Source: Flavobacteriales bacterium (GTDB lineage: Bacteria; Bacteroidota; Bacteroidia; Flavobacteriales_D; Crocinitomicaceae). From it: 37,067 nucleotides of DNA. Position 1 is the stretch's first letter; every line of letters begins with the position of its first letter. The DNA is taken from positions 1-37,067 of the forward strand of contig CANGLG010000002.1 in NCBI GenBank assembly GCA_947454395.1, read 5' to 3'. The notes beneath the pieces are model-generated. The model saw nothing but the letters and a program-made list of their open reading frames with translations. It ran no database searches and had not been told where the DNA came from. Position numbers and translations under genes: made by a program. Shown here piece by piece: positions 18,101-25,998 of the stretch.

Positions 18101-21100
18101 CAAATGTTGAATTTATTCAATTCTGGGTGTTAGACCCTTTCAATCAAGATGCTGAAAACTCCGATCCGAACACGGCAATGACAGGTGGTGATTTATACTT
18201 CAATCTTGGAAATATTTCTGAGGATGTCTTACCAGATTCAAGAAAAAGTTTTGAAAACGGATTGCCAGCATCTGCTGCTGTTTTGGGTGATAATCTTGAT
18301 ACAACACTTTGGTCAAAAGTTTCTACGCAGCAAATTGTTATCAATGCTTTCGATATGGATCCACAATCACGACTCAATCAAGATGTCGGAATTGACGGAT
18401 GGAAAAGCGAAGAAGAGAAAACTGCATATAACAATTTTGTCGCTTGGGTTCAAAATAATACAACTCTTACTCCTCAGGCAAAAGCTAAATTAATAGCAGA
18501 TCCTTCAAATGATGATTATAAATATTATTTGGATGATAATTATGATACTCAGTCATTAGATATTTTAAAAAGATATAAAAAATATAACGGAATGGAGGGA
18601 AACTCCCCTACCACAGAAATGTCAGATACCGCAAATTCCTCCAGTTATCCTACTCAAGCTACAATACAACCCGATAATGAAGATATCAACCAAGACAATA
18701 ACCTATCTGAAAGCGAAAGCTATTTTCAATATCGTGTGAGCATGCGTCCGAATGATATGGTTCAAGTAGGACAAAATTATATTACAAACAAACAAGTTTA
18801 TACGAACGGAAATAAAACTGAAACATGGTATCAGTTTAAAGTTCCAATTAGAGATTTTGAGAAAAAAGTGAATGGGATTCAAGATTTCAGATCGATTCGT
18901 TTTATGCGAATGTTTTTGAAAAATTTTGATGAAGAAGTTGTTCTTCGATTCGCTAGATTAGAGTTAATTCGTGGTGAATGGAGGAGATATTACAAAGATC
19001 TTTCCCAACCTGGACTAAGTATCCAGACGGATCCAAATCTTACAACTTTTAACATTGCAGCCGTAAATGTTGAGGAAAATTCACAAAGATCTCCTATTAA
19101 TTATGTTGTTCCTCCAGGAATTACAAGGGAAATTGACCCTTCTCAAGTTTACCAGCGCCAAATGAATGAACAAGCTTTGGTTCTTGAAGTTTGCAATTTA
19201 CAAGATGGTGATGCTAGAGCCGCTTATAAAAACGTAACTTTTGATGTTCGTACTTATAAAAAACTAAAAATGTTTGTTCATGCTGAGGCTGCGCAACAAA
19301 ACCAACTTAAGGACAACGAACTTACGATGTTTATTCGTTTAGGGACTGACTATGTTGAAAATTACTACGAATATGAATTTCCCATGAAAATTACGAATTG
19401 GGGAGAAACAACACCTGAAGCAATTTGGCCAGAAGGAAATAACATGGAGATTGTTTTCGACGACTTACTCGACATTAAAAAAGAAAGAAATGCTAAAATT
19501 GAAAACGGTGCAGCAGGCGTTTCTTATGTGATTGAATACTCAAAGCAAGATCCGAATAATTCTGAACGAAAAATAAAGGTAAAAGGTAGCCCGAATTTAC
19601 AAGCCATGAAAACAATCATGGTAGGTGTTAGAAATCCTTTGAAAAGCGACCCAGATAATCCATGGAAACCAGATGATGGAGATGCGGAATGTGCAATTGT
19701 TTGGATCAATGAAATGCGTTTAACCGATTTCGTTAGTGAAGGTGGTTCGGCAGCAGTTGGTCAAATGCAATTACAAGTTGCAGATTTTGCAAATATCAAT
19801 GCCTCCGGTAATTATTCAGGTATAAACTGGGGAAGTGTTGAAAGTCGCGTTCAAGAACGTCAACGAAACGAGCGAATCGGAGTAGACTTGAATTCTACGG
19901 TTCAATTAGGCCAGTTTTTCGGGAAACAAGCGCGTGTATCTTTACCTTTTTTCTATGGTTACTCACTGGGAATTGTAAATCCAGAATACGACCCATTCAA
20001 TCCTGATGTTAAGTTGGCTGATTACGACCTTGCCACAAGAAAAGATAAGGCAAAAGCGGGACAAGAATTTAACGAAAGAAGATCCTTCAATTTTACAAAT
20101 ATTAGAAAAGAGGCTAAAGCTGGAGCAAAACCTCACTTCTGGAATGTTTCCAACTGGTCTGCTACTTATGCTTATGCTCAAAACATGAAGCGTGACTTTA
20201 ACATCAATTATGATCGTACAAAGACATGGACTGGTGCCTTAAATTACAACTTTACTTTCCCTGGAAAAGCGATTGAACCATTTAAAAAATGGAAACCTGT
20301 ACAAAAATCGAAATGGTTCCAAATTGTAAAAGACTTCAATTTGTATCTGATGCCCAAGAATATTTCATTTACCAATGATTATTCAAGGATTTATAATGAA
20401 CGACAAGTAAGAAACAACATTGTTCCTGACTATAAATTTGAACCTGTTTATTTAAAAAGATTTGACTGGAATAGAAATTACCAAATTGGTTACGATTTAA
20501 CGAAAAATATCAAAGCTACTTATACAGCTACGAACAAAGCCATATTTGCTGAAGGAAATCACGGTGTTGACCGAGTGACTAACCCAGAAGGTTACCGCGA
20601 ATTTATGGATACCATTCGAAACCAAATACAAACTTTTGGTAAAACAATGGACTACACCCACAATTACAACTTGAGTGTAACGATACCTTTTGACAAATTC
20701 CCTTTAACGGACTGGTTGAATGTAAATGCAAAATACAGCGGCACATACAATTGGCAGCGAGCTCCATTGGCCCAATCAGAATTTGGAAATACAATTCAGA
20801 ACAACAGATCGATTAACATGACTGCTCAGGCAAACATGATGACTGTTTACAATAAAATACCAATGTTCAAAAAAGTCATTGGAGACAATAAAGGTCCAAG
20901 AGCTACTGTTCCGACAAGAGGATTAGTTGGAGACGGAAGTAATAAATCACAGGGAAATAAAACGGAAGAAAAAACAACACTTGAAGAATTCAAGCCGAAA
21001 AAACCAATTGAAGAAATGACTCCAAAAGAGTTAAAACAATATGAACGAGAGAAAAAAAGATGGGAGCGCAAGCAGAAACGTGAACAGCGTAAAAAAGAAA

Positions 21101-22515
21101 AAGAAAAGGAAAAATTAAATCCTGCGGTTGGATTCTTTGCTCGACTATTAATGACTGTTAGAAATGTATCGGGGACCTACGCATTAAACGATGGGACTTT
21201 ATTGCCTGGTTACTCACAGGAATCAAGTATCCTTGGAATGAATGGTTCGGATTTCGGATTAACTAATTTCGTTTTCGGTAAACAAGGCTATGACATTCTC
21301 GGAAGAACAAATGGATATAACGTTGCAAATTTCTCTCGTGACAACAATTGGCTTGTTCAAAATGAAAACATGAATAAACAATTTACAACAACGCACTCTG
21401 CTAATCTTCAAATGAAAGCAACATTAGAACCTTTGAAAGATTTCAATGTGAACATGAATCTGAATAGAAATTACAGCAGAAATTCCGGTGAATTCTATCG
21501 TTGGAATCCCACAAGTAATTCATTTGAAAGTCAAAGTAAATTCGAAACAGCGACCCTAACCTACTCAACGGTAACCTTGGGAACAGCTTTTGCAAAACAA
21601 GGAAGAGAATATCAATCAGAAGTTTTCCAAAAAATGCTTGATAACAGAAGTGAAGTTTCTAAACTTATTGGTGCAGGAAACTCAAACTCTTCATTACTAC
21701 CGAATGGGTTTTATGACGGGTACTCAGGATCTCAACAAGAGGTTGTCATAGGAGCATTTCTATCGGCCTATACCAATTCATCCGTAAATCAAAGAAGTAT
21801 AAATCCTTTAAACAATATTCCACTACCAAACTGGACCGTAAATTACAGTGGATTAACAAAATTTGACTTCACAAAAAAATTCTTAAAAACGTTTACATTA
21901 AAACATTCCTATAGTTCTACAGTGACAGTTGGGGGCATGCAAACGAATTTAAATGCAACTTTTGATGTAAATGGCAACGCGAATGCACTCGACCTCAATC
22001 ACAATTACATCGCACCAATGCAGGTTCAAAATATTACAGTTTCAGAACGATTTGCCCCACTAATTGGTGTGAATGCAACGTGGACTTTATTTGGCAAAAC
22101 TTTAATGACGAACTTCGAATATAAAAAGGATAGAAATGCAACTTTGTCTTTAGCAAATAATCAAATTTCAGAGAATTTAGCAAAAGAAATTGTTGTAGGA
22201 ACCACATTTACTTATCCAAAATTAAAATTACCGATTAGATCTATTAAAGCAAGTGATTTAATTGTCAATATGAATTTAGGTTTCAAAGATAATCTAACAG
22301 TTATTCGTAAAGTTGTTGAAAACACTAATCAAGCAACAGCAGGGCAAAAAACAGTTAACATTAAAATTGATGCTAACTACAAGCTCACTGAATATCTTAC
22401 GGCTATTTTCAATTATGAACAAGGAATCATCAATCCAAAAGTTCAAACGGCAGTTCCAACAGGAAACCTGAAAATTAACTTTGCGATTCGTTTCGACTTG
22501 AATGGATTAAGATGA
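15175..22515 (+). CDS. sprA: SprA, outer-membrane translocon of type IX secretion / gliding motility
   Basis: A 2446-residue protein, close to the roughly 2400 residues of Flavobacterium SprA. SprA (Sov in Porphyromonas) is the giant 36-strand barrel through which type IX substrates cross the outer membrane. Residues about 1-30 form a signal peptide ending RLFAQ. The early segment FDLGDPTSLKQSIVYDPISGTYIF and the repeated pattern of long aromatic-rich beta strands to the final NFAIRFDLNGLR (which ends like an outer-membrane barrel) fit the family. A highly charged Lys/Glu/Arg helix (about 1942-1982, KRWERKQKREQRKKEKEKEK) interrupts the barrel and probably forms a periplasmic or inserted coil. 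The gene follows ruvA by 1 bp and overlaps the acetyltransferase start by 4 bp. The window contains a likely substrate, the YHYH protein. Confidence 0.95.
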   Translation: MVLLKKTYSLKKQQILLVLFFLISTRLFAQNTPDLPFPLINPLNPSQNLPQSFDLGDPTSLKQSIVYDPISGTYIFSQTMGNGLNFRNPSAMTLDEYLEYERKKSMTQDWQEIIEEETAENRNFELPIKIGSKIFESFFGSDEIKIIPGGNLELFLGINHSRIDNPMLPMRQRKITRFDFNQNINLDITGQIGTKLKINTKYNTGATFDFDNISKLEHTGNEDQILQKIALGNVSLDLPTSLIQGSQTLFGAKTQLKFGRSTIDLIAASSKGKRTEINVTGKAQTQTFEVTADNYEANKHYFLNLYHQQHYDTAMSTLPVVNSTVFITRIEVWVTNRSNVTENTRNIVAFADLGESKPENWQGNPGGASGSEIPDNQSNNLYDWASNQPLIRGFSNSVSTLSAQVTSPGPFLQAIEYEKVENARRLTETDFSFNALLGYISLNQALNNDEVLAVSYEYTYRGQTYQVGEFSTDGSNGKEALILKLLKPTITNPNNKIWDLMMKNVYSIGAYNVDQSGFKINILYNNPDQSINIPYFPLDGVKDKQLVTLLDMDKINQNNQPFSDGVFDFSPFNQVNNKIDNGGTINKKSGRIFFSTVEPFGKTLAKKLDAVNIPTTTVNRVSFYELYDSTKTAAQQIPSKNRFTLKGEYQSSVSSEIPLNTLNVPQGAVSVTAGGMKLVEGTDYTVDYNLGRVKIINTGILESNTPIKISIESNSVFGFQARSMMGGHYQYRFSDRIKIGATWVRMMERPVTQKVDFGSEPFKNNVIGADFAIRTDLPFLTKLVDMLPVISTNQMSTLSLTGEVAHLIPGQPRAINKSGTSYVDDFEASQSAIDLRSVNAWKLASVPQGQPDLFPETTKKDLSVGFKRSKTAWYVIDPLFYQSNTLTPQHIKQNPQMLSDSRMRLVNQVDIFPNLQQQYGSIPNIPILELAYYPKERGMYNYDTTNTVDSAGYFINPENRWGGIQRGLTTNDFELANVEFIQFWVLDPFNQDAENSDPNTAMTGGDLYFNLGNISEDVLPDSRKSFENGLPASAAVLGDNLDTTLWSKVSTQQIVINAFDMDPQSRLNQDVGIDGWKSEEEKTAYNNFVAWVQNNTTLTPQAKAKLIADPSNDDYKYYLDDNYDTQSLDILKRYKKYNGMEGNSPTTEMSDTANSSSYPTQATIQPDNEDINQDNNLSESESYFQYRVSMRPNDMVQVGQNYITNKQVYTNGNKTETWYQFKVPIRDFEKKVNGIQDFRSIRFMRMFLKNFDEEVVLRFARLELIRGEWRRYYKDLSQPGLSIQTDPNLTTFNIAAVNVEENSQRSPINYVVPPGITREIDPSQVYQRQMNEQALVLEVCNLQDGDARAAYKNVTFDVRTYKKLKMFVHAEAAQQNQLKDNELTMFIRLGTDYVENYYEYEFPMKITNWGETTPEAIWPEGNNMEIVFDDLLDIKKERNAKIENGAAGVSYVIEYSKQDPNNSERKIKVKGSPNLQAMKTIMVGVRNPLKSDPDNPWKPDDGDAECAIVWINEMRLTDFVSEGGSAAVGQMQLQVADFANINASGNYSGINWGSVESRVQERQRNERIGVDLNSTVQLGQFFGKQARVSLPFFYGYSLGIVNPEYDPFNPDVKLADYDLATRKDKAKAGQEFNERRSFNFTNIRKEAKAGAKPHFWNVSNWSATYAYAQNMKRDFNINYDRTKTWTGALNYNFTFPGKAIEPFKKWKPVQKSKWFQIVKDFNLYLMPKNISFTNDYSRIYNERQVRNNIVPDYKFEPVYLKRFDWNRNYQIGYDLTKNIKATYTATNKAIFAEGNHGVDRVTNPEGYREFMDTIRNQIQTFGKTMDYTHNYNLSVTIPFDKFPLTDWLNVNAKYSGTYNWQRAPLAQSEFGNTIQNNRSINMTAQANMMTVYNKIPMFKKVIGDNKGPRATVPTRGLVGDGSNKSQGNKTEEKTTLEEFKPKKPIEEMTPKELKQYEREKKRWERKQKREQRKKEKEKEKLNPAVGFFARLLMTVRNVSGTYALNDGTLLPGYSQESSILGMNGSDFGLTNFVFGKQGYDILGRTNGYNVANFSRDNNWLVQNENMNKQFTTTHSANLQMKATLEPLKDFNVNMNLNRNYSRNSGEFYRWNPTSNSFESQSKFETATLTYSTVTLGTAFAKQGREYQSEVFQKMLDNRSEVSKLIGAGNSNSSLLPNGFYDGYSGSQQEVVIGAFLSAYTNSSVNQRSINPLNNIPLPNWTVNYSGLTKFDFTKKFLKTFTLKHSYSSTVTVGGMQTNLNATFDVNGNANALDLNHNYIAPMQVQNITVSERFAPLIGVNATWTLFGKTLMTNFEYKKDRNATLSLANNQISENLAKEIVVGTTFTYPKLKLPIRSIKASDLIVNMNLGFKDNLTVIRKVVENTNQATAGQKTVNIKIDANYKLTEYLTAIFNYEQGIINPKVQTAVPTGNLKINFAIRFDLNGLR

Positions 22516-22955
22516 TTTCAATAAGACAAGCAGTTCCTGGTGATGAAAAAGCAATTTTTTATTTAATTAAAGAATTGGCACTTTTTGAAAAAGCTCCGGA
22601 ACAAGTAACAAATACAGCATCCCAACTTGCAAAGGATTTATTTGAAGATTGCATTTGCGAAGCGATCGTTTCAGAATTGAATAATGAAATTGTCGGTTTT
22701 GCACTCTATTACACGTCTTATTCTACATGGAAAGGAAGATGCCTTTATCTAGAGGACTTTTATGTCAAAGAAGAGCATCGGAATAAAGGAATTGGCAGCC
22801 TACTTTTTGACAAAGTTGTTCAGATCGCCAAGGAAAAAGGGGTTAAAAGAATGGATTGGCAAGTTTTGGAGTGGAATAAAACTGCTATTGATTTTTATAC
22901 CGCAAGAAAGGCAATTCTAGATCCTGAATGGATAAATGGCAGGTATTTTTTCTAA
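22512..22955 (+). CDS. GNAT acetyltransferase, spermidine/thialysine acetyltransferase-like
   Basis: A 147-residue GNAT protein that should move an acetyl group from acetyl-CoA to an amine. The start IRQAVPGDEKAIFYLIKELALFEKAPEQV, the CLYLEDFYVKEEHRNKGIGS core (acetyl-CoA loop at 89-95) and the EWNKTAIDFY segment resemble the SAT1/SAT2 group, which acts on spermidine, thialysine or related amines. The substrate is inference. Its ATG overlaps the sprA stop (ATGA), so it is translationally coupled to the SprA gene. In some flavobacteria I recall gcvH in this position; here it is replaced. The ECF sigma gene begins 35 bp later. Confidence 0.85.
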   Translation: MISIRQAVPGDEKAIFYLIKELALFEKAPEQVTNTASQLAKDLFEDCICEAIVSELNNEIVGFALYYTSYSTWKGRCLYLEDFYVKEEHRNKGIGSLLFDKVVQIAKEKGVKRMDWQVLEWNKTAIDFYTARKAILDPEWINGRYFF

Positions 22956-22990
22956 ACAAGTTTTCGCTTAAATAGGCAACTAACTACAAG

Positions 22991-23560
22991 TTGAAAACAG
23001 AAATAAATATTGAAGCGCTAAAGTCTCAAGATTCAAAAGAGTTTGAACTTTTTGTAACTCAATATGAAAAATCCATTTTCAATATGGCTATTTATTTACT
23101 TCAAAATAAACAAGAGGCAGAAGATGCAACACAGGAGATTTTTATGTCAATTTACCAGTCAATTGTATTTTTCAAAGGAGATTCTTTACTTTCAACTTGG
23201 GTCTATCGAATAACGATAAACAAATGCCGTGAAATTATCCGTCACAAAGGCAGAAAAAAACGATTTGGTATACATAAAGAAATGAATGATACAACTACTT
23301 TTCAATTGCCTTCTGAGAATAAAAATCCTGAAGAAATTTTAGCTTCAAACGAGAGAATTCAAACACTAATGTCTGCAATAAATGCTTTACCTGAAACTCA
23401 GAAAATAGCATATACTCTTCATAATATGGAAGACTTTAGTTATAAAGAAATTGCGGAAATGATGCAGCTTTCATTATCAGCCATCGAATCATTGATATTC
23501 AGAGCAAAGCAAAATTTGAAAAAAACCCTTTTAAGTTATTATCAAAATAATGAGCAATAA
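22991..23560 (+). CDS. ECF-type RNA polymerase sigma factor
   Basis: A 189-residue sigma-70 family factor of the extracytoplasmic-function class. Region 2 (about 18-87) includes FELFVTQYEKSIFNMAIYLL, the DATQEIF core-binding helix and STWVYRITINKCREIIR. Region 4 (about 127-183) includes LPETQKIAYTLHNMEDFSYKEIAEMM and the recognition helix SLSAIESLIFRAKQNLKK. The start codon is TTG; no in-frame ATG fits the N-terminus better. It is followed within 8 bp by a small membrane protein in the normal anti-sigma position, then by envelope metal genes. Members of this group usually control their own operon, so the likely regulon is the five genes downstream. No convincing ECF promoter was found in the 35 bp before it. 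Confidence 0.92.
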   Translation: MKTEINIEALKSQDSKEFELFVTQYEKSIFNMAIYLLQNKQEAEDATQEIFMSIYQSIVFFKGDSLLSTWVYRITINKCREIIRHKGRKKRFGIHKEMNDTTTFQLPSENKNPEEILASNERIQTLMSAINALPETQKIAYTLHNMEDFSYKEIAEMMQLSLSAIESLIFRAKQNLKKTLLSYYQNNEQ

Positions 23561-23568
23561 GCAAGAAA

Positions 23569-23856
23569 ATGAAATATTCATCATCTGAAAATAATATGCA
23601 AGAGAATCCATTTTTTGAAGAACTTTTAAATTTGAAATTTCAAGAGCGGTTTGAAGTTTCTGAAGACATGCACCTGCGTTTTTTACCAAACAACCATTTG
23701 AAAAAAAATAAATTCAATAGCATCTTGATTGCTGCAGCAGGAATTCTCTTGCTGATTTGCATTAATTTATTATCAATTCATCATTACAAAAAACAACTTG
23801 TTAAGGAAGAATTAAAAGAAACCTACAGCTATAATTGGAATAACTTAAATTTATAA
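23569..23856 (+). CDS. Small membrane protein, probable anti-sigma factor
   Basis: A 95-residue protein with no recognised domain. Residues 1-47 are polar and should be cytoplasmic; a single membrane helix (about 49-70, SILIAAAGILLLICINLL) is followed by a short outside tail. Position directly after an ECF sigma gene, topology with a cytoplasmic N-terminus, and size argue for a minimal anti-sigma factor that holds the sigma at the membrane. No zinc-binding HxxxCxxC motif is present, so it is not of the ZAS type. An alternative start is the Met at residue 10. The gene after it starts 2 bp later. Function is inferred from context only. Confidence 0.6.
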   Translation: MKYSSSENNMQENPFFEELLNLKFQERFEVSEDMHLRFLPNNHLKKNKFNSILIAAAGILLLICINLLSIHHYKKQLVKEELKETYSYNWNNLNL

Positions 23857-23858
23857 CG

Positions 23859-24290
23859 ATGAAAGGAAAAATCTCGAAGTACATAATTGTTTTATTAATT
23901 ACATTGAATTTGGTTAGTCTGTTTTTTTTATTGAAACCTCATAGACCAAATCCTCCAAAACTTACAGATGTAATTGTATTTGATGAACCAGTTAAATCAA
24001 AAATTAATGAAATGGAAAAGATTCATTTTTATCAAATGAAATTCTACATGAAAAAAATACAAGCCATTCGGAGTAAAATCTATTCGAAACATTTAGAAAA
24101 TTTAGACAAAATAGATTACGAATCTTATTTTAATGATATTGCAGAATACACTAAAAAAATTGAGAAATTGCGTTTTCAGTATTTTTTAGAAATAAGAAAT
24201 CTATGCAATGAGAAACAAAAAGACGAATTGGATTTATTTATTCAACATATGATTGAACACGAATCTATGCGAAGAACAAAAGGGAAATGA
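23859..24290 (+). CDS. CpxP/Spy-like periplasmic metal-stress sensor protein
   Basis: A 143-residue protein anchored by one N-terminal membrane helix (about 7-26) after a short basic start. The rest (about 45-140) is predicted to be long amphipathic helices with regularly spaced His, Met, Glu and Lys, such as MEKIHFYQMKFYMKKIQAIRSK and FIQHMIEHESMRR. This resembles the Bacteroidota 'periplasmic heavy metal sensor' group related to CpxP, Spy and CnrX, whose members bind metals or misfolded protein and pass the signal to an anti-sigma factor. The exact LTxxQ motif is not present. It lies 2 bp after the putative anti-sigma gene, and its stop overlaps the start of the MbnP-like gene (ATGA). A CnrYXH-like sensor/anti-sigma/sigma trio is a fair model. 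Confidence 0.6.
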   Translation: MKGKISKYIIVLLITLNLVSLFFLLKPHRPNPPKLTDVIVFDEPVKSKINEMEKIHFYQMKFYMKKIQAIRSKIYSKHLENLDKIDYESYFNDIAEYTKKIEKLRFQYFLEIRNLCNEKQKDELDLFIQHMIEHESMRRTKGK

Positions 24291-24937
24291 AATTTTTATT
24301 GATACCTATTTTTATTTTTTTTAACTTCAATCTGTTTGCTCAGTTACATTTTCAATTTTGTTGGGGAACGGAACCCATTGTAAATTCAAAAAAATATGTC
24401 TTGAATGAAAAAGACTCTATAAGCTTTTCCGAATTGAAATTATACCTCTCCAACTTCATCATAAAATCGAAAGACGTAGCTTTAGAAATCAATGAAATTG
24501 ACCTCATCGAAAATGACAATGAAGAATCTAAAATAATTCTTGATTCAATTCAAGTAACAAATTTCAACACACTAATTTTTACCTTTGGACTTGACAGCAG
24601 CACAAACACATCTGGAATATTAACAGAGGATTTAGATCCAGTTAACGGAATGTATTGGGCTTGGAACAGTGGTTATATTCATTTAAGAATGATTGGGAAT
24701 TCCAGTATAATTAACACAAGTAAAGAGCTATTCCAGTACCACTTAGGCGGATATCGCAATCCTAATCAAACGAACTTTCCAGTTTCTGTTTCAATTAAAG
24801 GAAATATTCTAAAATTTGATTTGAAACCAATTTTCACAAATCATATACAACTTGACAAAAAAAATAATTTAATGATTCCAGGAAAGGAGGCTCATGAGAT
24901 ATCAAAATTTGCGGCTTCCTTATTTAGTACAGAATGA
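24287..24937 (+). CDS. MbnP-like copper-binding periplasmic protein
   Basis: A 216-residue protein with a signal peptide (1-18, ending NLFAQ). It matches the MbnP ('metallo-mystery pair') family: an LHFQFCWG first strand, SELKLYLSNF at about 48-57, the LDPVNGMYWAWNSGYIHLRM signature (117-135), YHLGGY at 151-156 and a late beta segment. In studied MbnP proteins a conserved tryptophan is oxidised to kynurenine by the partner MbnH, which completes a copper site; Trp124 or Trp126 is the candidate here, and His21, His132 and His152 are possible ligands. The next gene, overlapping by 4 bp, encodes the MbnH-like partner, which strengthens the call. Copper as the ligand is inference from the family. 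Confidence 0.85.
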   Translation: MKFLLIPIFIFFNFNLFAQLHFQFCWGTEPIVNSKKYVLNEKDSISFSELKLYLSNFIIKSKDVALEINEIDLIENDNEESKIILDSIQVTNFNTLIFTFGLDSSTNTSGILTEDLDPVNGMYWAWNSGYIHLRMIGNSSIINTSKELFQYHLGGYRNPNQTNFPVSVSIKGNILKFDLKPIFTNHIQLDKKNNLMIPGKEAHEISKFAASLFSTE

Positions 24938-25971
24938 AAAATAAAATTTTACTTTCAGCGTGTCTTCTATTCTTAGGGCTTTTTAGCTTTATAAAAGTGG
25001 AAGTTTTACCGTTTTACATTCCTGAAGGTTGGCCTAAACCAATTTATAATTTCAGTGAAAATAAGCTTTCATCTGAAAAATTCAAACTTGGACGAACGCT
25101 TTTTTATGACGCTGATCTTTCTCGCGATAGCACAATATCATGTGCAAGTTGTCATCTTCAATTTTCAGGATTCACGCATATCGACCATGCTTTGAGCCAT
25201 GGAATCGATGGACAGATAGGCACAAGAAATTCTCCTGTTCTCATTAATTTGGCTTGGAATAAATTTTTCCATTGGGATGGAGGAGCTGGAAATCTAAATC
25301 AGCAAGCAATAAATCCGCTTACACATCCAAAAGAAATGGATAACAATCTGAAAGAAATTCTCCGAAGATTGAATCAATCGAACTTTTACAAAAATAAATT
25401 TTTCGCAGCCTTTGGTGATTCAGTTATTACTACTGATAGATTATTAAAATCATTGGCAAGTTTTACAGTTAGTCTTGTTTCTGCAAACTCTAAATATGAT
25501 CTTTACAAACGAGGAGAAATTGAATTCAATGAACAAGAAAAAAATGGCTATCAGCTTTTTAAAAATTACTGTTCATCATGTCACTCGGAACCTTTGTTTA
25601 AAATAGATGCTTTCAAAAACAATGGTCTTCCGATCGATTCTGATTTGAATGATTTAGGAAGAAAAACTATTACTGAAAAAGAAAATGACAATCTCCAATT
25701 CAAAGTTCCAACTTTAAGAAACATTGAATTCAGTTTTCCATACATGCATGACGGGCGATTTAAAAAATTGAAAGAAGTTATTAATCATTACAGTGAGCTT
25801 CATAAATCTGACATAGAATATAGCAAGGAATTAAAAAAAATTAAAAAACCAATGAGTGAAAGTCAGCAAAAAGACCTAATTTCATTTCTTAAAACACTAA
25901 GCGACAAAGATTTTCTGTACAATCCTGTTTTTATGTATCCAAAAAATGAAAGGATTGAACAAGAAGAATGA
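24934..25971 (+). CDS. Di-heme cytochrome c peroxidase-like protein of the MbnH type
   Basis: A 345-residue periplasmic di-heme protein. The first 22 residues are a signal/anchor segment. Two c-type heme sites are visible: CASCH at 70-74 and CSSCH at 213-217; MHDGRF at 271-276 carries a probable axial methionine or histidine. The overall layout (KLGRTLFYDADLSRDSTISC at about 51-70, GTRNSPVLINLAWN, and RGEIEF between the hemes) is that of the bacterial CcpA/MauG superfamily. Its start overlaps the end of the MbnP-like gene, the classic MbnP-MbnH arrangement, so it most likely oxidises tryptophan in that partner rather than detoxifying peroxide. A plain cytochrome c peroxidase is the alternative. 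The YHYH gene follows 27 bp later. Confidence 0.88.
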   Translation: MKNKILLSACLLFLGLFSFIKVEVLPFYIPEGWPKPIYNFSENKLSSEKFKLGRTLFYDADLSRDSTISCASCHLQFSGFTHIDHALSHGIDGQIGTRNSPVLINLAWNKFFHWDGGAGNLNQQAINPLTHPKEMDNNLKEILRRLNQSNFYKNKFFAAFGDSVITTDRLLKSLASFTVSLVSANSKYDLYKRGEIEFNEQEKNGYQLFKNYCSSCHSEPLFKIDAFKNNGLPIDSDLNDLGRKTITEKENDNLQFKVPTLRNIEFSFPYMHDGRFKKLKEVINHYSELHKSDIEYSKELKKIKKPMSESQQKDLISFLKTLSDKDFLYNPVFMYPKNERIEQEE

Positions 25972-25998
25972 AAATTTAGTCTCTAATAAAAAAAATCA

